NCBI GenBank assembly: GCA_963973795.1 | Contig: CAXBAF010000003.1 | Location: 1 to 64,000 of the forward strand | Length of the DNA: 64,000 bases | Direction: 5' to 3' | Source of the DNA: UBA1926 sp002337215 | GTDB taxonomy: Bacteria; Planctomycetota; Phycisphaerae; Phycisphaerales; UBA1924 | In this document: piece by piece, positions 44,000 to 51,966 of the stretch | How positions within the stretch are numbered: position 1 is the first letter of the stretch | Layout of the letters: each line of letters opens with the position of its first letter | Made by a program: the position numbers and the translations under genes | Notes under the pieces: model-generated | Seen by the model: the letters and a program-made list of their open reading frames with translations, nothing else | What the model was told of the DNA's origin: nothing | The model's database searches: none

Positions 44000-44731
44000 T
44001 CAGCTCAGCCGACGACGGCGACCCGCGACCAACCCGAGCCCCGCGGCCCCCATCGCGCCCGCCAGCGGCATCGGCACGAGCGTCGTGTTCTGGTTCGAAA
44101 AGTCGAGCCAGCCGTCAACTCCGCTCCACTGGCTCAGCATCCCGTTCGCGTCGTAGTTCGTCGTCAGATCCTTGAACGAGTGGAACCACACGCCGATCGA
44201 CGAGTCGAACTGCACGCCCTCCCAATCCTGGTAGGTGCTCGTGTCGTAGAACGAGTTGATCGTCGACGCGTTGAACTCAAGGACGAACGTCCGCGAGCCG
44301 TTCGCGTTGTCCTGGGCGCTCGCGTTCAGAATGAACCCCGCGTCGCCCGACTGATTCAGAAGCACGCCGGGGCTTTCCCACGAGCGCGAGTCGTTGTTGC
44401 CGCTGTACTCGTACGCCGAAACGTTCACGTCGCTCGAGTTGCCAGAGGAGTCGAACCCGGTCGCGTCGAAGTAGATCAGCGCCAGCTCGTGCCGCGTCCC
44501 CTTGGGGTTCGGCCCGTCGTTCACCGCAAGCGTGAACCCCTCGGTGATCTGGTCGCTGTACGTGACCTCCCAGCGGAACGTCTGCGTCGTCTGGTTGAAA
44601 CGCGTCGAGATGGACGTCATGTCGCCGCCGCGGTTATTGCCGCCGACGTTGGTATCGCTCCACGCGTACGTCGATCCAGCGGTCGCCCCCCCGGCCATCA
44701 CCGCGAGCGCGGCAGCAATCACAGTTCTCAT
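44000..44731 (-). CDS. Secreted protein with PEP-CTERM-like sorting tail
   Basis: The ATG at 44731 (MRTVIAAALAVMAGG) has GAGGAGAG about six bases upstream and gives 243 residues; earlier in-frame starts lack this site. Signal peptide about 1-19, a beta-rich Asn/Ser/Trp-containing body (NNRGGDMTSISTRFNQ, WEVTYSD, FVLEFNAS), and a tail VPMPLAGAMGAAGLGLVAGRRRR with Pro motif, hydrophobic helix and Arg cluster. It is probably exported and sorted by an exosortase-type system, which is not encoded here. The body resembles cell-surface jelly-roll proteins of Planctomycetes without known activity. A palindromic site lies 39 bases upstream. Confidence 0.78.
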   Translation of the reverse strand: MRTVIAAALAVMAGGATAGSTYAWSDTNVGGNNRGGDMTSISTRFNQTTQTFRWEVTYSDQITEGFTLAVNDGPNPKGTRHELALIYFDATGFDSSGNSSDVNVSAYEYSGNNDSRSWESPGVLLNQSGDAGFILNASAQDNANGSRTFVLEFNASTINSFYDTSTYQDWEGVQFDSSIGVWFHSFKDLTTNYDANGMLSQWSGVDGWLDFSNQNTTLVPMPLAGAMGAAGLGLVAGRRRRLS

Positions 44732-44769
44732 CTGTTCTCTCCTCGAATTCATGCACGAACATCCCAGCA

Positions 44770-44786
44770 ACACCCAATTTGGGTGT
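44770..44786. promoter_or_regulatory. 17-base palindrome upstream of the PEP-CTERM-like gene
   Basis: ACACCCAA-T-TTGGGTGT is a perfect palindrome about a central T. An imperfect second copy, ACCCAAAATCAGGGTGT, lies at 44797-44813, with the GGGTGT half sites 27 bases apart. Candidate operator for the minus-strand gene beginning at 44731. Confidence 0.45.
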
Positions 44787-44961
44787 GCAGAAGTCTACCC
44801 AAAATCAGGGTGTACATGAAAGCCAAAATCCGCGAGATCGCGCAGAATCTGCCGTATTTCACCGTTTCATAACACAGCAAACACCGAGGCCATACCAAGG
44901 AAGGGAGCCTCCAAAGTTATCGGGTGCGATGACCCGGCGGGCTCGGGCACAACCGCCGGGG

Positions 44962-45804
44962 TCAACCAGACGCACCAGCCGCCGCGTCGCCCACCACGAA
45001 TCGCTCGCCGTCCCACACCTGCGGCTCGATGGCAACCGTCGGCACGCCGTCCGTCTCCGCGCCCAACCCGCCCGGTCGACCAACCCGCAGCAGATTGAAG
45101 CTGTTCCGCTCCGACCCATCCCGCTCGCGCACCGAGGTCGCCGTCCCCGCCTGCACGAGCCGGACCGTCCAGCGATCCGCCTCGATGTCCATATCCCGCG
45201 CGATCACCTCGCGGAGATGCAGGTGCCCGCTGAGCACCGCGTGCACCCGCCGCCGCGCCAGCACATCGAGCATCTCATCGCACCGCCCGATCCGCCGGAA
45301 ACCCGGCAGCGCCTCGGGCACATGGAACGGGTGGTGCACAACGAGCGCACGGAACGGCACATCCGCCGAAGCCGCGAAGAACCGGTCCGCCTCGAGGATC
45401 TGCTTGGTGCTCAGCCGTCCGTTCGACCAGTTCAGCGAAAAATCCCAGGGCCGTGCCGAGTTGAGCGACAGCACCGCGACGCGCTCGTCCACGAACGCCC
45501 GCTGCGAGACCGCGCCCATCCATCGGCGGTACCGTCCCAGCGGGCGCACGAAACGCGCCAGGAGGTTGTATACCGGCAGATCGTGATTGCCCGGCGTCGC
45601 CACGATCGGCGACCCCGTCGCTTCGCCGAGCCGACGCAGCAACGACGAGGCCCCCGCGAACTCGCGCGCACGCCCCGCCATCGTGAAATCCCCGCTCGCG
45701 ACGATCAGGTCCGGCTCGATCTCCGCGATCCGAGACTCCAGCGCGCGCACGATCGCGGGGTCCTCGGTCCCGAAGTGGATGTCCGAGCAGTGGACGATCT
45801 TCAT
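44962..45804 (-). CDS. Metallophosphoesterase
   Basis: 280 residues from the ATG at 45804, which overlaps the stop of the upstream lipid-kinase gene as ATGA. All calcineurin-like metal-binding blocks are present: SDIHFG near 7-12, ASGDFT near 36, TPGNHD near 69-74, VVHHPFH near 138 and SGHLHL near 177-182. Members hydrolyse phosphomonoesters, phosphodiesters or nucleotide/lipid phosphates. Coupling to a diacylglycerol-kinase-like enzyme hints at lipid phosphate turnover, but this is inference. Last gene of a three-gene operon. Confidence 0.9.
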   Translation of the reverse strand: MKIVHCSDIHFGTEDPAIVRALESRIAEIEPDLIVASGDFTMAGRAREFAGASSLLRRLGEATGSPIVATPGNHDLPVYNLLARFVRPLGRYRRWMGAVSQRAFVDERVAVLSLNSARPWDFSLNWSNGRLSTKQILEADRFFAASADVPFRALVVHHPFHVPEALPGFRRIGRCDEMLDVLARRRVHAVLSGHLHLREVIARDMDIEADRWTVRLVQAGTATSVRERDGSERNSFNLLRVGRPGGLGAETDGVPTVAIEPQVWDGERFVVGDAAAGASG

Positions 45805-46826
45805 CCCGCCCCGACTCCCGCCCCAACACCAGGCCCGTCCCCGGCACGGTCCCAATCGGGACACACCAGCGCCGTCAGACCGCGTTGGTGACACCGAAAC
45901 TCGAGCGGCGTACGCAGCTCGGCGATCTCTCCGTCGCACGAGACCTCGCACATCGACCGCCCGGTCTCGACCGACAGCGACTCGCACGTTCCCCAGTCCG
46001 TCCCCGCATCCCGGCTCAGCCCGCCCAACGCGAGCGAGAAGCACAGCCGAAGGCTCGCGAACGCGCCCTCGTGCGCCGACGCGTACACGCCCAGCGTCCC
46101 CGCGGCGAGCGTTGCACGATTGTGCGAGACGATCCCCGCCGCGGCGAGCGGGTTGCACGTCACCAGCAGGCTCCGCGTCCGCCGCTCGGCCTCTCCCCGC
46201 TCCGTCGCCATCCGCACGCGGCGCGAAGAGACCGCCCCGAGCCCCCGCGCGAACCGTGCCGCGTTCCGGGTCCAGTCAACGGGCCCCTCGCTCGCGCGGA
46301 GCGCTTCGCGGAGTCTGGTCATCTCCGGGACGAACCCGAGCGCCGCCGAGTGCAGGAACACCTCGCCGTTCACCTCGCCGAAATCGACCCGAAGCGGGCG
46401 CACACGCGTGAGGTCCATCAACTGCCGATCAATCGCCAGCGGCACACCCAGGTCCTTCGCGATCAGGTTCATCGTCCCCGTCGGGACGACCAGCAGCGAC
46501 GCTCCAACACCGATCGCGACCCTCGCCCCGGCGTTCACCGTCCCGTCACCGCCCACCGCGACGACGACCTGAGGCTTGGTCTCCCCGAGCCGTTTCATTT
46601 GCGCCGGGATCGAATCGGGGAGCGTGCCGAGATCATCGCACTCGGCGTCGTGCGCGCGCAGCGCATCCACGACCCGCGCCGCCCGCTCCGCCGCGTCGCT
46701 CCCCTGCCCCGCGACACCGTTGCACAGCACCCCGACGCGCACACCCGTCCATGCGAATGGTCCCGCGTCGCGACCCGGGTCGGGCACCGAACCGGCGGTA
46801 GGTGTTTCCTGCATCGTGGGCCTCAT
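45801..46826 (-). CDS. Diacylglycerol kinase-family lipid kinase
   Basis: 341 residues. The catalytic domain carries the family nucleotide motif VVAVGGDGTVNAG near 80-92 and the VPTGTMNLIAKDLGVP segment near 107-122. A second beta-rich domain holds GEVFLHSAALGFVPEM near 150-165. Such kinases phosphorylate diacylglycerol, sphingoid or other lipid alcohols with ATP. The start codon lies one base after the stop of the amidohydrolase gene, and the stop overlaps the metallophosphoesterase start, so all three are translationally coupled. An ATG four codons further in (MQETP) is an alternative start. Confidence 0.88.
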   Translation of the reverse strand: MRPTMQETPTAGSVPDPGRDAGPFAWTGVRVGVLCNGVAGQGSDAAERAARVVDALRAHDAECDDLGTLPDSIPAQMKRLGETKPQVVVAVGGDGTVNAGARVAIGVGASLLVVPTGTMNLIAKDLGVPLAIDRQLMDLTRVRPLRVDFGEVNGEVFLHSAALGFVPEMTRLREALRASEGPVDWTRNAARFARGLGAVSSRRVRMATERGEAERRTRSLLVTCNPLAAAGIVSHNRATLAAGTLGVYASAHEGAFASLRLCFSLALGGLSRDAGTDWGTCESLSVETGRSMCEVSCDGEIAELRTPLEFRCHQRGLTALVCPDWDRAGDGPGVGAGVGAG

Positions 46827-46827
46827 T

Positions 46828-47979
46828 TCACCGGTGCGAATCGAACCACGCCTGCATCGTCGCCTCCGCCGCGTCGCCGTACAGGACCCGGAGCATCTCG
46901 TCGGGCAGCGTCCGCCCCCGCAGCATCGGCGCGCTCATCGCGTTGTACCTGTCCGGCTCGACCATCATCAGGTCGGGGTCCGCGATGTTGCTCTCGCCCT
47001 CGTAATCGGTCTCGAACATCGTCCGCAGCGCCCAGTATCGGCTCGCATACAGGTCGTACGCCTCCGCCTCGCTGCTCGCGAGTTGAACGCCGAACCGGGG
47101 CGAGTCCGGATCGCTGGGCCGCAGGTGCTCGTCGCTGCTCACGATGTCGGACCCGAAGAGGATCCGCCCCTCGAACTCCGTGAACAGCGCCACGAACTCG
47201 GCGTTCGTGTGCTTGCTCAGTTCCCGAACCTGCCACTTGGTCGCGCTCGTGTCGAGGATGATCTTCGGGTGCCGCCGCATGATGTCGGCGATCCGCGTCA
47301 GGTCTTCAGGAGAGCCGAGCATGTGCGCGATCAGCCAGGGCATGTCATACGCCTCGAGCATGCGCTCGAGCCGGTCGTACTGCTCGTTCTTCGAGCCGTA
47401 CACGCCCGCATCGGTGTACTTGGTCGCGAACCAGGTGTCGGGGTCGGCGATGTGCGCCATCATCATCATCCCCAGTTCGGCCGCCCGGTCCGCGACCCGC
47501 CGCCGCCACGCCCCGTCGATCGCCGCGATCGCGTACGGATCGTCGAACTCGTTGGCGACGTCCCACATCCGCGGCGCCGCCCAGTGCTTCACGCACCGTG
47601 CCCCGTACTCATCCGCCCAGATCTCGAGGTTCTCGACGAACCCCGTGGTGAACGACTTTTCCCGGTCCTCGGACATGTACTCCGGGATCGCGATGAACTC
47701 GACCGCGTCGCCCAGCACGCCCCGCACCGCCGACGCGTCCTTGAGCTGGGTCTGCGAGTACACCTTCACGACGCCGAACGCGTCGGCGGTCTGCTTCCAG
47801 ATCGCGCTCGCCCGGGCCCCGTTGATGTGGGCGTGGGCGTCGATGATCGGGCGCACGGGGGCGCCCAGCCGCGCCGCCTCGGCCGCGTAGTCAACGCCGA
47901 ATCGGTTCGCGGGCGTCGGTGTGCGGCCATCAACGGTTCCGCCGAAGGGAGACGTGGTACGCTTGTCGGTTCCAGACAT
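46828..47979 (-). CDS. Amidohydrolase-2-family protein
   Basis: 383 residues. TIM-barrel metal hydrolase: IIDAHAHIN near 45-53 gives the HxH metal ligands, the MMMMAHIADPDTWF segment near 176-189 gives a third His, AHMLGSP near 223, and FGSDIVSSDEHL near 279-290 the catalytic Asp. This layout fits the amidohydrolase-2 group (decarboxylases, lactonases, hydrolases). Fuconolactonases belong to the same group, but nothing here points specifically to that. First gene of an operon with a lipid kinase and a metallophosphoesterase. The start codon is six bases from the start of the divergent glycosyltransferase gene; no ribosome binding site is visible. Confidence 0.83.
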   Translation of the reverse strand: MSGTDKRTTSPFGGTVDGRTPTPANRFGVDYAAEAARLGAPVRPIIDAHAHINGARASAIWKQTADAFGVVKVYSQTQLKDASAVRGVLGDAVEFIAIPEYMSEDREKSFTTGFVENLEIWADEYGARCVKHWAAPRMWDVANEFDDPYAIAAIDGAWRRRVADRAAELGMMMMAHIADPDTWFATKYTDAGVYGSKNEQYDRLERMLEAYDMPWLIAHMLGSPEDLTRIADIMRRHPKIILDTSATKWQVRELSKHTNAEFVALFTEFEGRILFGSDIVSSDEHLRPSDPDSPRFGVQLASSEAEAYDLYASRYWALRTMFETDYEGESNIADPDLMMVEPDRYNAMSAPMLRGRTLPDEMLRVLYGDAAEATMQAWFDSHR

Positions 47980-47985
47980 GCGCCG

Positions 47986-49194
47986 ATGGTAGACGCGACC
48001 CCCGACACTTCCGCCCGAAACCCTCAAACCGCACCCGCGGGCGCGGAATCGGCCCGCGCCCCCCGTCTCCCCGGCCCACGCATCGCGCTCGCCCACGACT
48101 GGCTCGTCGATAACCGGGGGGGCGAGGCCGTCCTCGCCGACATCGCCGAGGCCGCGCTCGAGCGGGGCGATGCCGGCAACCTCTACACCCTTTTCGACGG
48201 GCACGGCGACTACGGCAACGCGATCGACCGTTTCGAGCGACGCGTCAGTGCGCTCAACCCGCTCCCCGCGCGGCGCTGGCTCCTGCCCGCCTACCCGCGG
48301 GCGGTGGAGGGGCTGAGCCGGGCGCTCGCCCGCGACCACGCGAGCCGGCCCATCGACCTGCTGATCTCGACGAGTTCAGGACTCATCAAGGGCATCCGAC
48401 CCCCGCCGGGCGTGCCCCACCTGTGCTATTGCCACGCGCCCGCGCGGTACCTCTGGTCGGCGACCGGCGAGTACACCCGGGGTCTCAAAGGCCGGGTGCG
48501 TGCCGTCGGGTTCGGCCTGTTCGGCCATCGGCTCCGCACCTGGGACGCGCGGACCGCCGGCCACGTGGATCAGTTTCTCGCCAACAGCTCGCACGTCCGC
48601 GAACAGATCCGCGAGCATTTCCGCCGCGACGCGCGCGTCGTGCACCCGCCCGTGCGCACGGAGATGTTCACGCCCGATCCGACGGTCCCACGCGAGGAAT
48701 TCTGGTTCTGCTTCGGCGCCCATGAGCCCTACAAGCGGACCGATCTCGCGATCGACGCCGCGATCCGGGCGAACACCCGGCTCGTCATCGCCGGTGGCGG
48801 GTCGGCGATCGCGTCGCTCAAGAAGCACGCCGCGAGCGCACCCTCGGGACTCATCGAGTTCAAGGGCCGGGTCACCGACGACCAGCTGATCGATCTCTAC
48901 CGGCGCGCGCACTGCCTGATCTACCCGCAGATCGAGGACTTCGGCATCGTCGCCGTCGAGGCCCAGGCGTGCGGTTGCCCCGTCGTCGCGCGGCGCGCGG
49001 GCGGCGCGCTCGATTCGGTCATCGATGGATCAACGGGCGTGCATTTCGACGGCGACGAGCCCGTCGCGATCGTCGCCGCGGCGGCGAGGCTCCCGGCCCA
49101 CCCCCACGATGCGTGCCGCGCCAACGCCGAGCGGTTCTCCACCGAACACTTTGAGCGCACGATCGCATCCATCATCGACGAGATGCTCTCGTAG
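47986..49194 (+). CDS. Glycosyltransferase family 4 protein
   Basis: 402 residues. The N-terminal Rossmann domain starts IALAHDWLVDNRGGEAVL near 30-47, with HLCYCHAPARYLW near 144. The C-terminal GT-B donor domain holds FGAHEPYKRTDLAIDA near 244-259, FKGRVTDDQLIDLYRRA near 292-308, and EDFGIVAVEAQACGCPVVA near 317-335, the E-x7-E nucleotide-sugar region of GT4. It probably builds a cell-surface or exopolysaccharide glycan from a nucleotide sugar. The exact start is uncertain because the first ~28 residues are low complexity and the divergent amidohydrolase begins six bases away. Confidence 0.87.
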   Translation: MVDATPDTSARNPQTAPAGAESARAPRLPGPRIALAHDWLVDNRGGEAVLADIAEAALERGDAGNLYTLFDGHGDYGNAIDRFERRVSALNPLPARRWLLPAYPRAVEGLSRALARDHASRPIDLLISTSSGLIKGIRPPPGVPHLCYCHAPARYLWSATGEYTRGLKGRVRAVGFGLFGHRLRTWDARTAGHVDQFLANSSHVREQIREHFRRDARVVHPPVRTEMFTPDPTVPREEFWFCFGAHEPYKRTDLAIDAAIRANTRLVIAGGGSAIASLKKHAASAPSGLIEFKGRVTDDQLIDLYRRAHCLIYPQIEDFGIVAVEAQACGCPVVARRAGGALDSVIDGSTGVHFDGDEPVAIVAAAARLPAHPHDACRANAERFSTEHFERTIASIIDEMLS

Positions 49195-49226
49195 ATACCG
49201 TCCTCTCGGCACGGGCCCGAACCGGA

Positions 49227-49745
49227 TCACACCGGCTTGGCGGCCGAGTTCTGATAGATCTTCGTCTTGAGGATCTGCCCCACGTAGATCTCGTGGTCGG
49301 CCTCGAGGTCGAAGTGCCGCACCACCTCGCAGTCGAACGCCGCGATGCAGCGCGTGGGCACCGGCGCGCCGGAGGCCAGGACCTCGTGCGGGATGCTGTC
49401 GAACGGGTCGCCCCCGCCCACCGGCTCGCCGCCCTGCGGGAACTTGTGGCTCAGCAGACGGTCGTCGGGATCGACCACGCACAGGGCAAAGTGGTGGCTG
49501 TCTCGGATAAGCGGCTCGATCGAGTGACCCTTCCGCGCCGCGACGGCGAGCAGCACGGGCTCTTCGGCGCACTGGTGGGCCGTGAGCACGCGGATCCCCG
49601 ATCGGTCGCCCTCGTGCTCGGCGGTGATGATGTAGACGCCGCGCGGGAAGTACATCATCGCGTCCGATGCCGGTGCATCGCGGGCGGGCGTGCCAAGCGG
49701 GGGCACGCTCTGGCTATTCGGTTCGGCTCCACCCGAGTTGGTCAT
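49227..49745 (-). CDS. Flavin reductase-like, FMN-binding split-barrel protein
   Basis: 172 residues. After a ~25-residue variable N terminus, the split barrel runs FPRGVYIITAEHEG near 33, IRVLTAHQCAEEPVLLAVAARKGHS near 51-75, and HFALCVVDPDDRLLSHKF near 84-101, with a C-terminal AFDCEVVRHFDLEADHEIYVGQI near 134-156. These are hallmarks of flavin reductase-like domains, which bind FMN and supply reduced flavin or act in redox. AGGGAATGAG precedes the start. It converges on the glycosyltransferase gene, 32 bases apart. No partner oxygenase is adjacent. Confidence 0.85.
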   Translation of the reverse strand: MTNSGGAEPNSQSVPPLGTPARDAPASDAMMYFPRGVYIITAEHEGDRSGIRVLTAHQCAEEPVLLAVAARKGHSIEPLIRDSHHFALCVVDPDDRLLSHKFPQGGEPVGGGDPFDSIPHEVLASGAPVPTRCIAAFDCEVVRHFDLEADHEIYVGQILKTKIYQNSAAKPV

Positions 49746-49982
49746 CTCATTCCCTGAATCGACGAGCCCCGCGCACGAGACGGTGCGGTCCCGGCGCCAC
49801 CCCGCGCGAGTCTACCGGATGCGGCGCAAGCCCGTAAACGGCCCGTGATCAGGGCTGTACCCGCAAACATCGCCGGATTCGGCTCGTCGCATCAGCCGTC
49901 TCCGACAGGTTTTCCACAGAATGCCCACAGAATCAGGGTAATGTTCGGTTCATCGTCAAAAATCTCGTCCAATGGGCAAGTC

Positions 49983-50091
49983 GTGGGGCAAAAGGGGCGA
50001 TGATGTGTTGCGTTGTGGGGCAGAGTAGGGCATAATCCCACAACACATCCGCGGCGTGGGGCGAGCAGGAGGCGGCGTTCCCACCGTGGGG
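49983..50091 (+). promoter_or_regulatory. GTGGGG repeats, candidate MraZ operator
   Basis: GTGGGG occurs at 49983, 50015, 50056 and 50086, that is at steps of 32, 41 and 30 bases, close to 3, 4 and 3 helix turns. Two copies are followed by a GGGG or AGGG half copy 9-11 bases on. MraZ proteins are known to bind TGGG-type direct repeats in front of their own gene, so autoregulation is likely. Confidence 0.6.
50008..50036 (+). promoter_or_regulatory. Promoter of mraZ
   Basis: TTGCGT (50008-50013) and CATAAT (50031-50036) with a 17-base spacer. One GTGGGG repeat lies inside the spacer, so repressor binding would block RNA polymerase. Transcription would start near 50043, leaving a leader of about 128 bases. 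Confidence 0.55.
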
Positions 50092-50170
50092 TCTTCGAGA
50101 GACCGGCAGCCAGAGGCCGGGGCAGGAACGCCCATGACCGCACTGGACAACACCGAATCGGGACGCACCC

Positions 50171-50650
50171 GTGCTCTTCACCGGACAGGCCGAGATCACG
50201 ATCGACGCGAAGCAACGGCTCGCCGTTCCTTCGAAGTTTCGTGCGCGCCTGCCGGAGCCCGCGGATCCCGAGACCCCGACGGCGTGGTACTGCGTGCCCT
50301 GGCCGGACGGTTCGATTCTCAGGCTGTACCCGGGGGTGACGTTCGAGAATCAGGCGTCGCTGCTGGACGATTCGCTGACCGCCGGGAGCGACGCGGCGAA
50401 GATCGACACCAGCCTGTTCGGCTTTGCCGAGCACCTGGAGATGGACAAGAACGGGCGCGTTCGGCTCCCCAAGTGGCACCTGGACCTGGTCGAGATGCCG
50501 GGCGAGGTGATCGTCGTGGGCGCACGGAACCGGCTCGAGGTGCATGCCCGGGCCGGGTGGCAGGCGAACATCAAGGACCGCTTCCGCGAGATGGCGGCCC
50601 TCATCGAGAAGACAGAACGAACAGACCGGCGGCGTGGGGACGACGCATGA
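50171..50650 (+). CDS. mraZ: MraZ-like transcriptional regulator
   Basis: 159 residues from GTG at 50171. Two AbrB/SpoVT-like halves are visible: FTGQAEITIDAKQRLAVPSKFR (about 3-24; shown as FTGQAEITID and KQRLAVPSKFR) and FAEHLEMDKNGRVRLPKWHLD (about 84-104), with PDGSILRLYPG near 44. MraZ is normally the first gene of the division/cell-wall (dcw) cluster and represses it. Here rsmH, ftsL and mur genes do not follow; a 43-codon frame overlaps its stop instead. The phased GTGGGG repeats upstream fit MraZ autoregulation. A DNA-binding role is confident; the target set is unknown. Confidence 0.85.
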   Translation: MLFTGQAEITIDAKQRLAVPSKFRARLPEPADPETPTAWYCVPWPDGSILRLYPGVTFENQASLLDDSLTAGSDAAKIDTSLFGFAEHLEMDKNGRVRLPKWHLDLVEMPGEVIVVGARNRLEVHARAGWQANIKDRFREMAALIEKTERTDRRRGDDA

Positions 50651-50778
50651 CGATCATGCACATCGCTCCCGGACGCGACGCCGAGACGGAACACACCCGC
50701 GCGGGCGAGTCGGCATGGTCGCCGATGCGCCTCGGGGTGCAAGCGATCGGGCGGTTTGGCCACCGCTCCGAGCGTTGA
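50647..50778 (+). CDS. Small ORF overlapping the mraZ stop (unknown)
   Basis: A 43-codon frame whose ATG overlaps the mraZ TGA as ATGA, an arrangement typical of coupled genes. The product (MTIMHIAPGRDAETEH...) resembles no family I know, including RsmH. It could be a true small protein, a chance frame, or the beginning of a frameshifted longer gene: a neighbouring frame continues as protein-like sequence (LAQDAGPALEGLAAIEDD) to about 50870. Confidence 0.35.
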   Translation: MTIMHIAPGRDAETEHTRAGESAWSPMRLGVQAIGRFGHRSER

Positions 50779-51091
50779 TGCTGCACGCGGCTTGGCACAG
50801 GACGCCGGGCCGGCCCTTGAAGGACTCGCCGCGATCGAGGACGACGCGGCGGGACGCGAGCCCAGGGACGGGTGGCGGCGCAGGGACGCACCGCCGACGC
50901 ACGGGGGCGCAGCGAAATTGATGTGCTCGGCTCGCCGACGCGGGCCGAGTGCTTTCCGGGTTCGATGGCAGCGCCGTCGAGCCTGAAGCGGCCTGAGTCG
51001 GCGATTCCGATCGCCGGGATTCGACAGTTCGTGACCGGCGGCGGAGCGACTCCCACCACGACCTCCCCAAGCCCCGCTGCCAACCTCCCCG
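50779..51091 (+). other. Transcribed-looking stretch between the small ORF and a strong terminator
   Basis: About 310 bases with no convincing gene that end in the terminator at 51092-51128. A terminator this far downstream implies the mraZ transcript runs through it, or that an independent small RNA ends here. One frame (50756-50870) has coding-like composition but no start. Confidence 0.35.
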
Positions 51092-51128
51092 CGCCCGCCG
51101 AGTCCCACCTCGGCGGGCGTTCGTTTTT
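51092..51128 (+). terminator. Intrinsic terminator downstream of mraZ
   Basis: CGCCCGCCGAG (51092-51102) and its perfect complement CTCGGCGGGCG (51109-51119) with a six-base loop, followed by TTCGTTTTT. Confidence 0.85.
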
Positions 51129-51149
51129 GGAGTTCAGGCGTGTGCGCAC

Positions 51150-51175
51150 GAAAACGCCCGGCAGAAGCCGGGCGT
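51150..51175 (-). terminator. Intrinsic terminator of the cyclophilin gene
   Basis: ACGCCCGGC-AGAA-GCCGGGCGT forms a nine-pair stem. On the minus strand it is followed by TTTTCGTGCGC. It lies about 35 bases after the cyclophilin stop, back to back with the mraZ terminator. Confidence 0.8.
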
Positions 51176-51209
51176 CGGTGTTGCTGGTTCTCGGATGGGC
51201 CGAGCGACC

Positions 51210-51704
51210 TCAGTCGGCTCGCTTCACTGATTCGATCAGGATCGGCTCGACCGGCACATCCCCGTGCCCCGCCTTGTTGGTCGTCGGGACGTCTTTGATC
51301 GCGTCGATGACGTCCATGCCCTCGACGACCTTCCCGAAGACGGCGTACCCAGCGCCGTCGCGGGGCTGGTCCAGGAAGTCGTTATCACTGACGTTGATGA
51401 AGAACTGATTGGTCGCCGAGTCGGGCTGGTTGCCGAGCCTCGCCATCGCGAGGGTGCCCCGGGTGTTGCTGAGCCCGTTCTCCCACTCGTTCTTGATGCC
51501 GCCCCGTGAGCCCTGTCGCTGCTTCATATCCGGGGTGAACGCCCCCCCTTGGATCATGAATCCCTCGATCACGCGGTGGAAGATCGTCCCGTCGTACTCA
51601 CCCGCGTCGGCGTAGGCGAGGAAGTTCTCGGTCGAGATCGGGGCGTTCTCAGCGTCCAGCTCGATTGTGATGTTGCCCTTGCTCGTTGAGAGTATGAGTC
51701 GCAT
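51210..51704 (-). CDS. Cyclophilin-type peptidyl-prolyl cis-trans isomerase
   Basis: 164 residues from the ATG at 51704, chosen because GGAG lies six bases upstream; an earlier GTG overlaps that site. Cyclophilin landmarks: TSKGNITIELDAENAP near 7-22, TIFHRVIEGFMIQGG near 40-54 with the catalytic Arg in FHR and FMIQGG, LAMARLGNQPDSATNQFFIN near 85-104, and YAVFGKVVEGMDVIDAI near 119-135. No signal peptide, so cytoplasmic. It catalyses proline isomerisation during protein folding. Single-gene unit with its own terminator. Confidence 0.93.
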   Translation of the reverse strand: MRLILSTSKGNITIELDAENAPISTENFLAYADAGEYDGTIFHRVIEGFMIQGGAFTPDMKQRQGSRGGIKNEWENGLSNTRGTLAMARLGNQPDSATNQFFINVSDNDFLDQPRDGAGYAVFGKVVEGMDVIDAIKDVPTTNKAGHGDVPVEPILIESVKRAD

Positions 51705-51966
51705 TCGCACTCCGATTTTTATAGGAACTCACAGACTCATCGACTCTAGACGCCCGCGGATTCAATTTCCCGCGGTCGGATTCACAGTTCGTCTCAACGC
51801 ATGAAATGGGGAGGTACCCGTAGAACCATCGATCCGTGGTTTTACGGGGCCGACAGTTGAATTCGCCAACGAATCGGAGTGCAGCCGACCCCGGAGAACA
51901 CCGATTCTTGGGATCGATGTCGCGGTGCCTTGACCGTGGTGCGATTGCTGTTCGGAGAGATGTGAT

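Larger units (their letters stand above)
49746..50170. other. Intergenic region holding the mraZ promoter and GTGGGG repeats
   Basis: About 425 bases with no gene. Its right half carries a promoter and four GTGGGG copies, listed separately. The left part (49746-49980) contains nothing recognised beyond what must be the start region of the flavin reductase gene. Confidence 0.6.
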
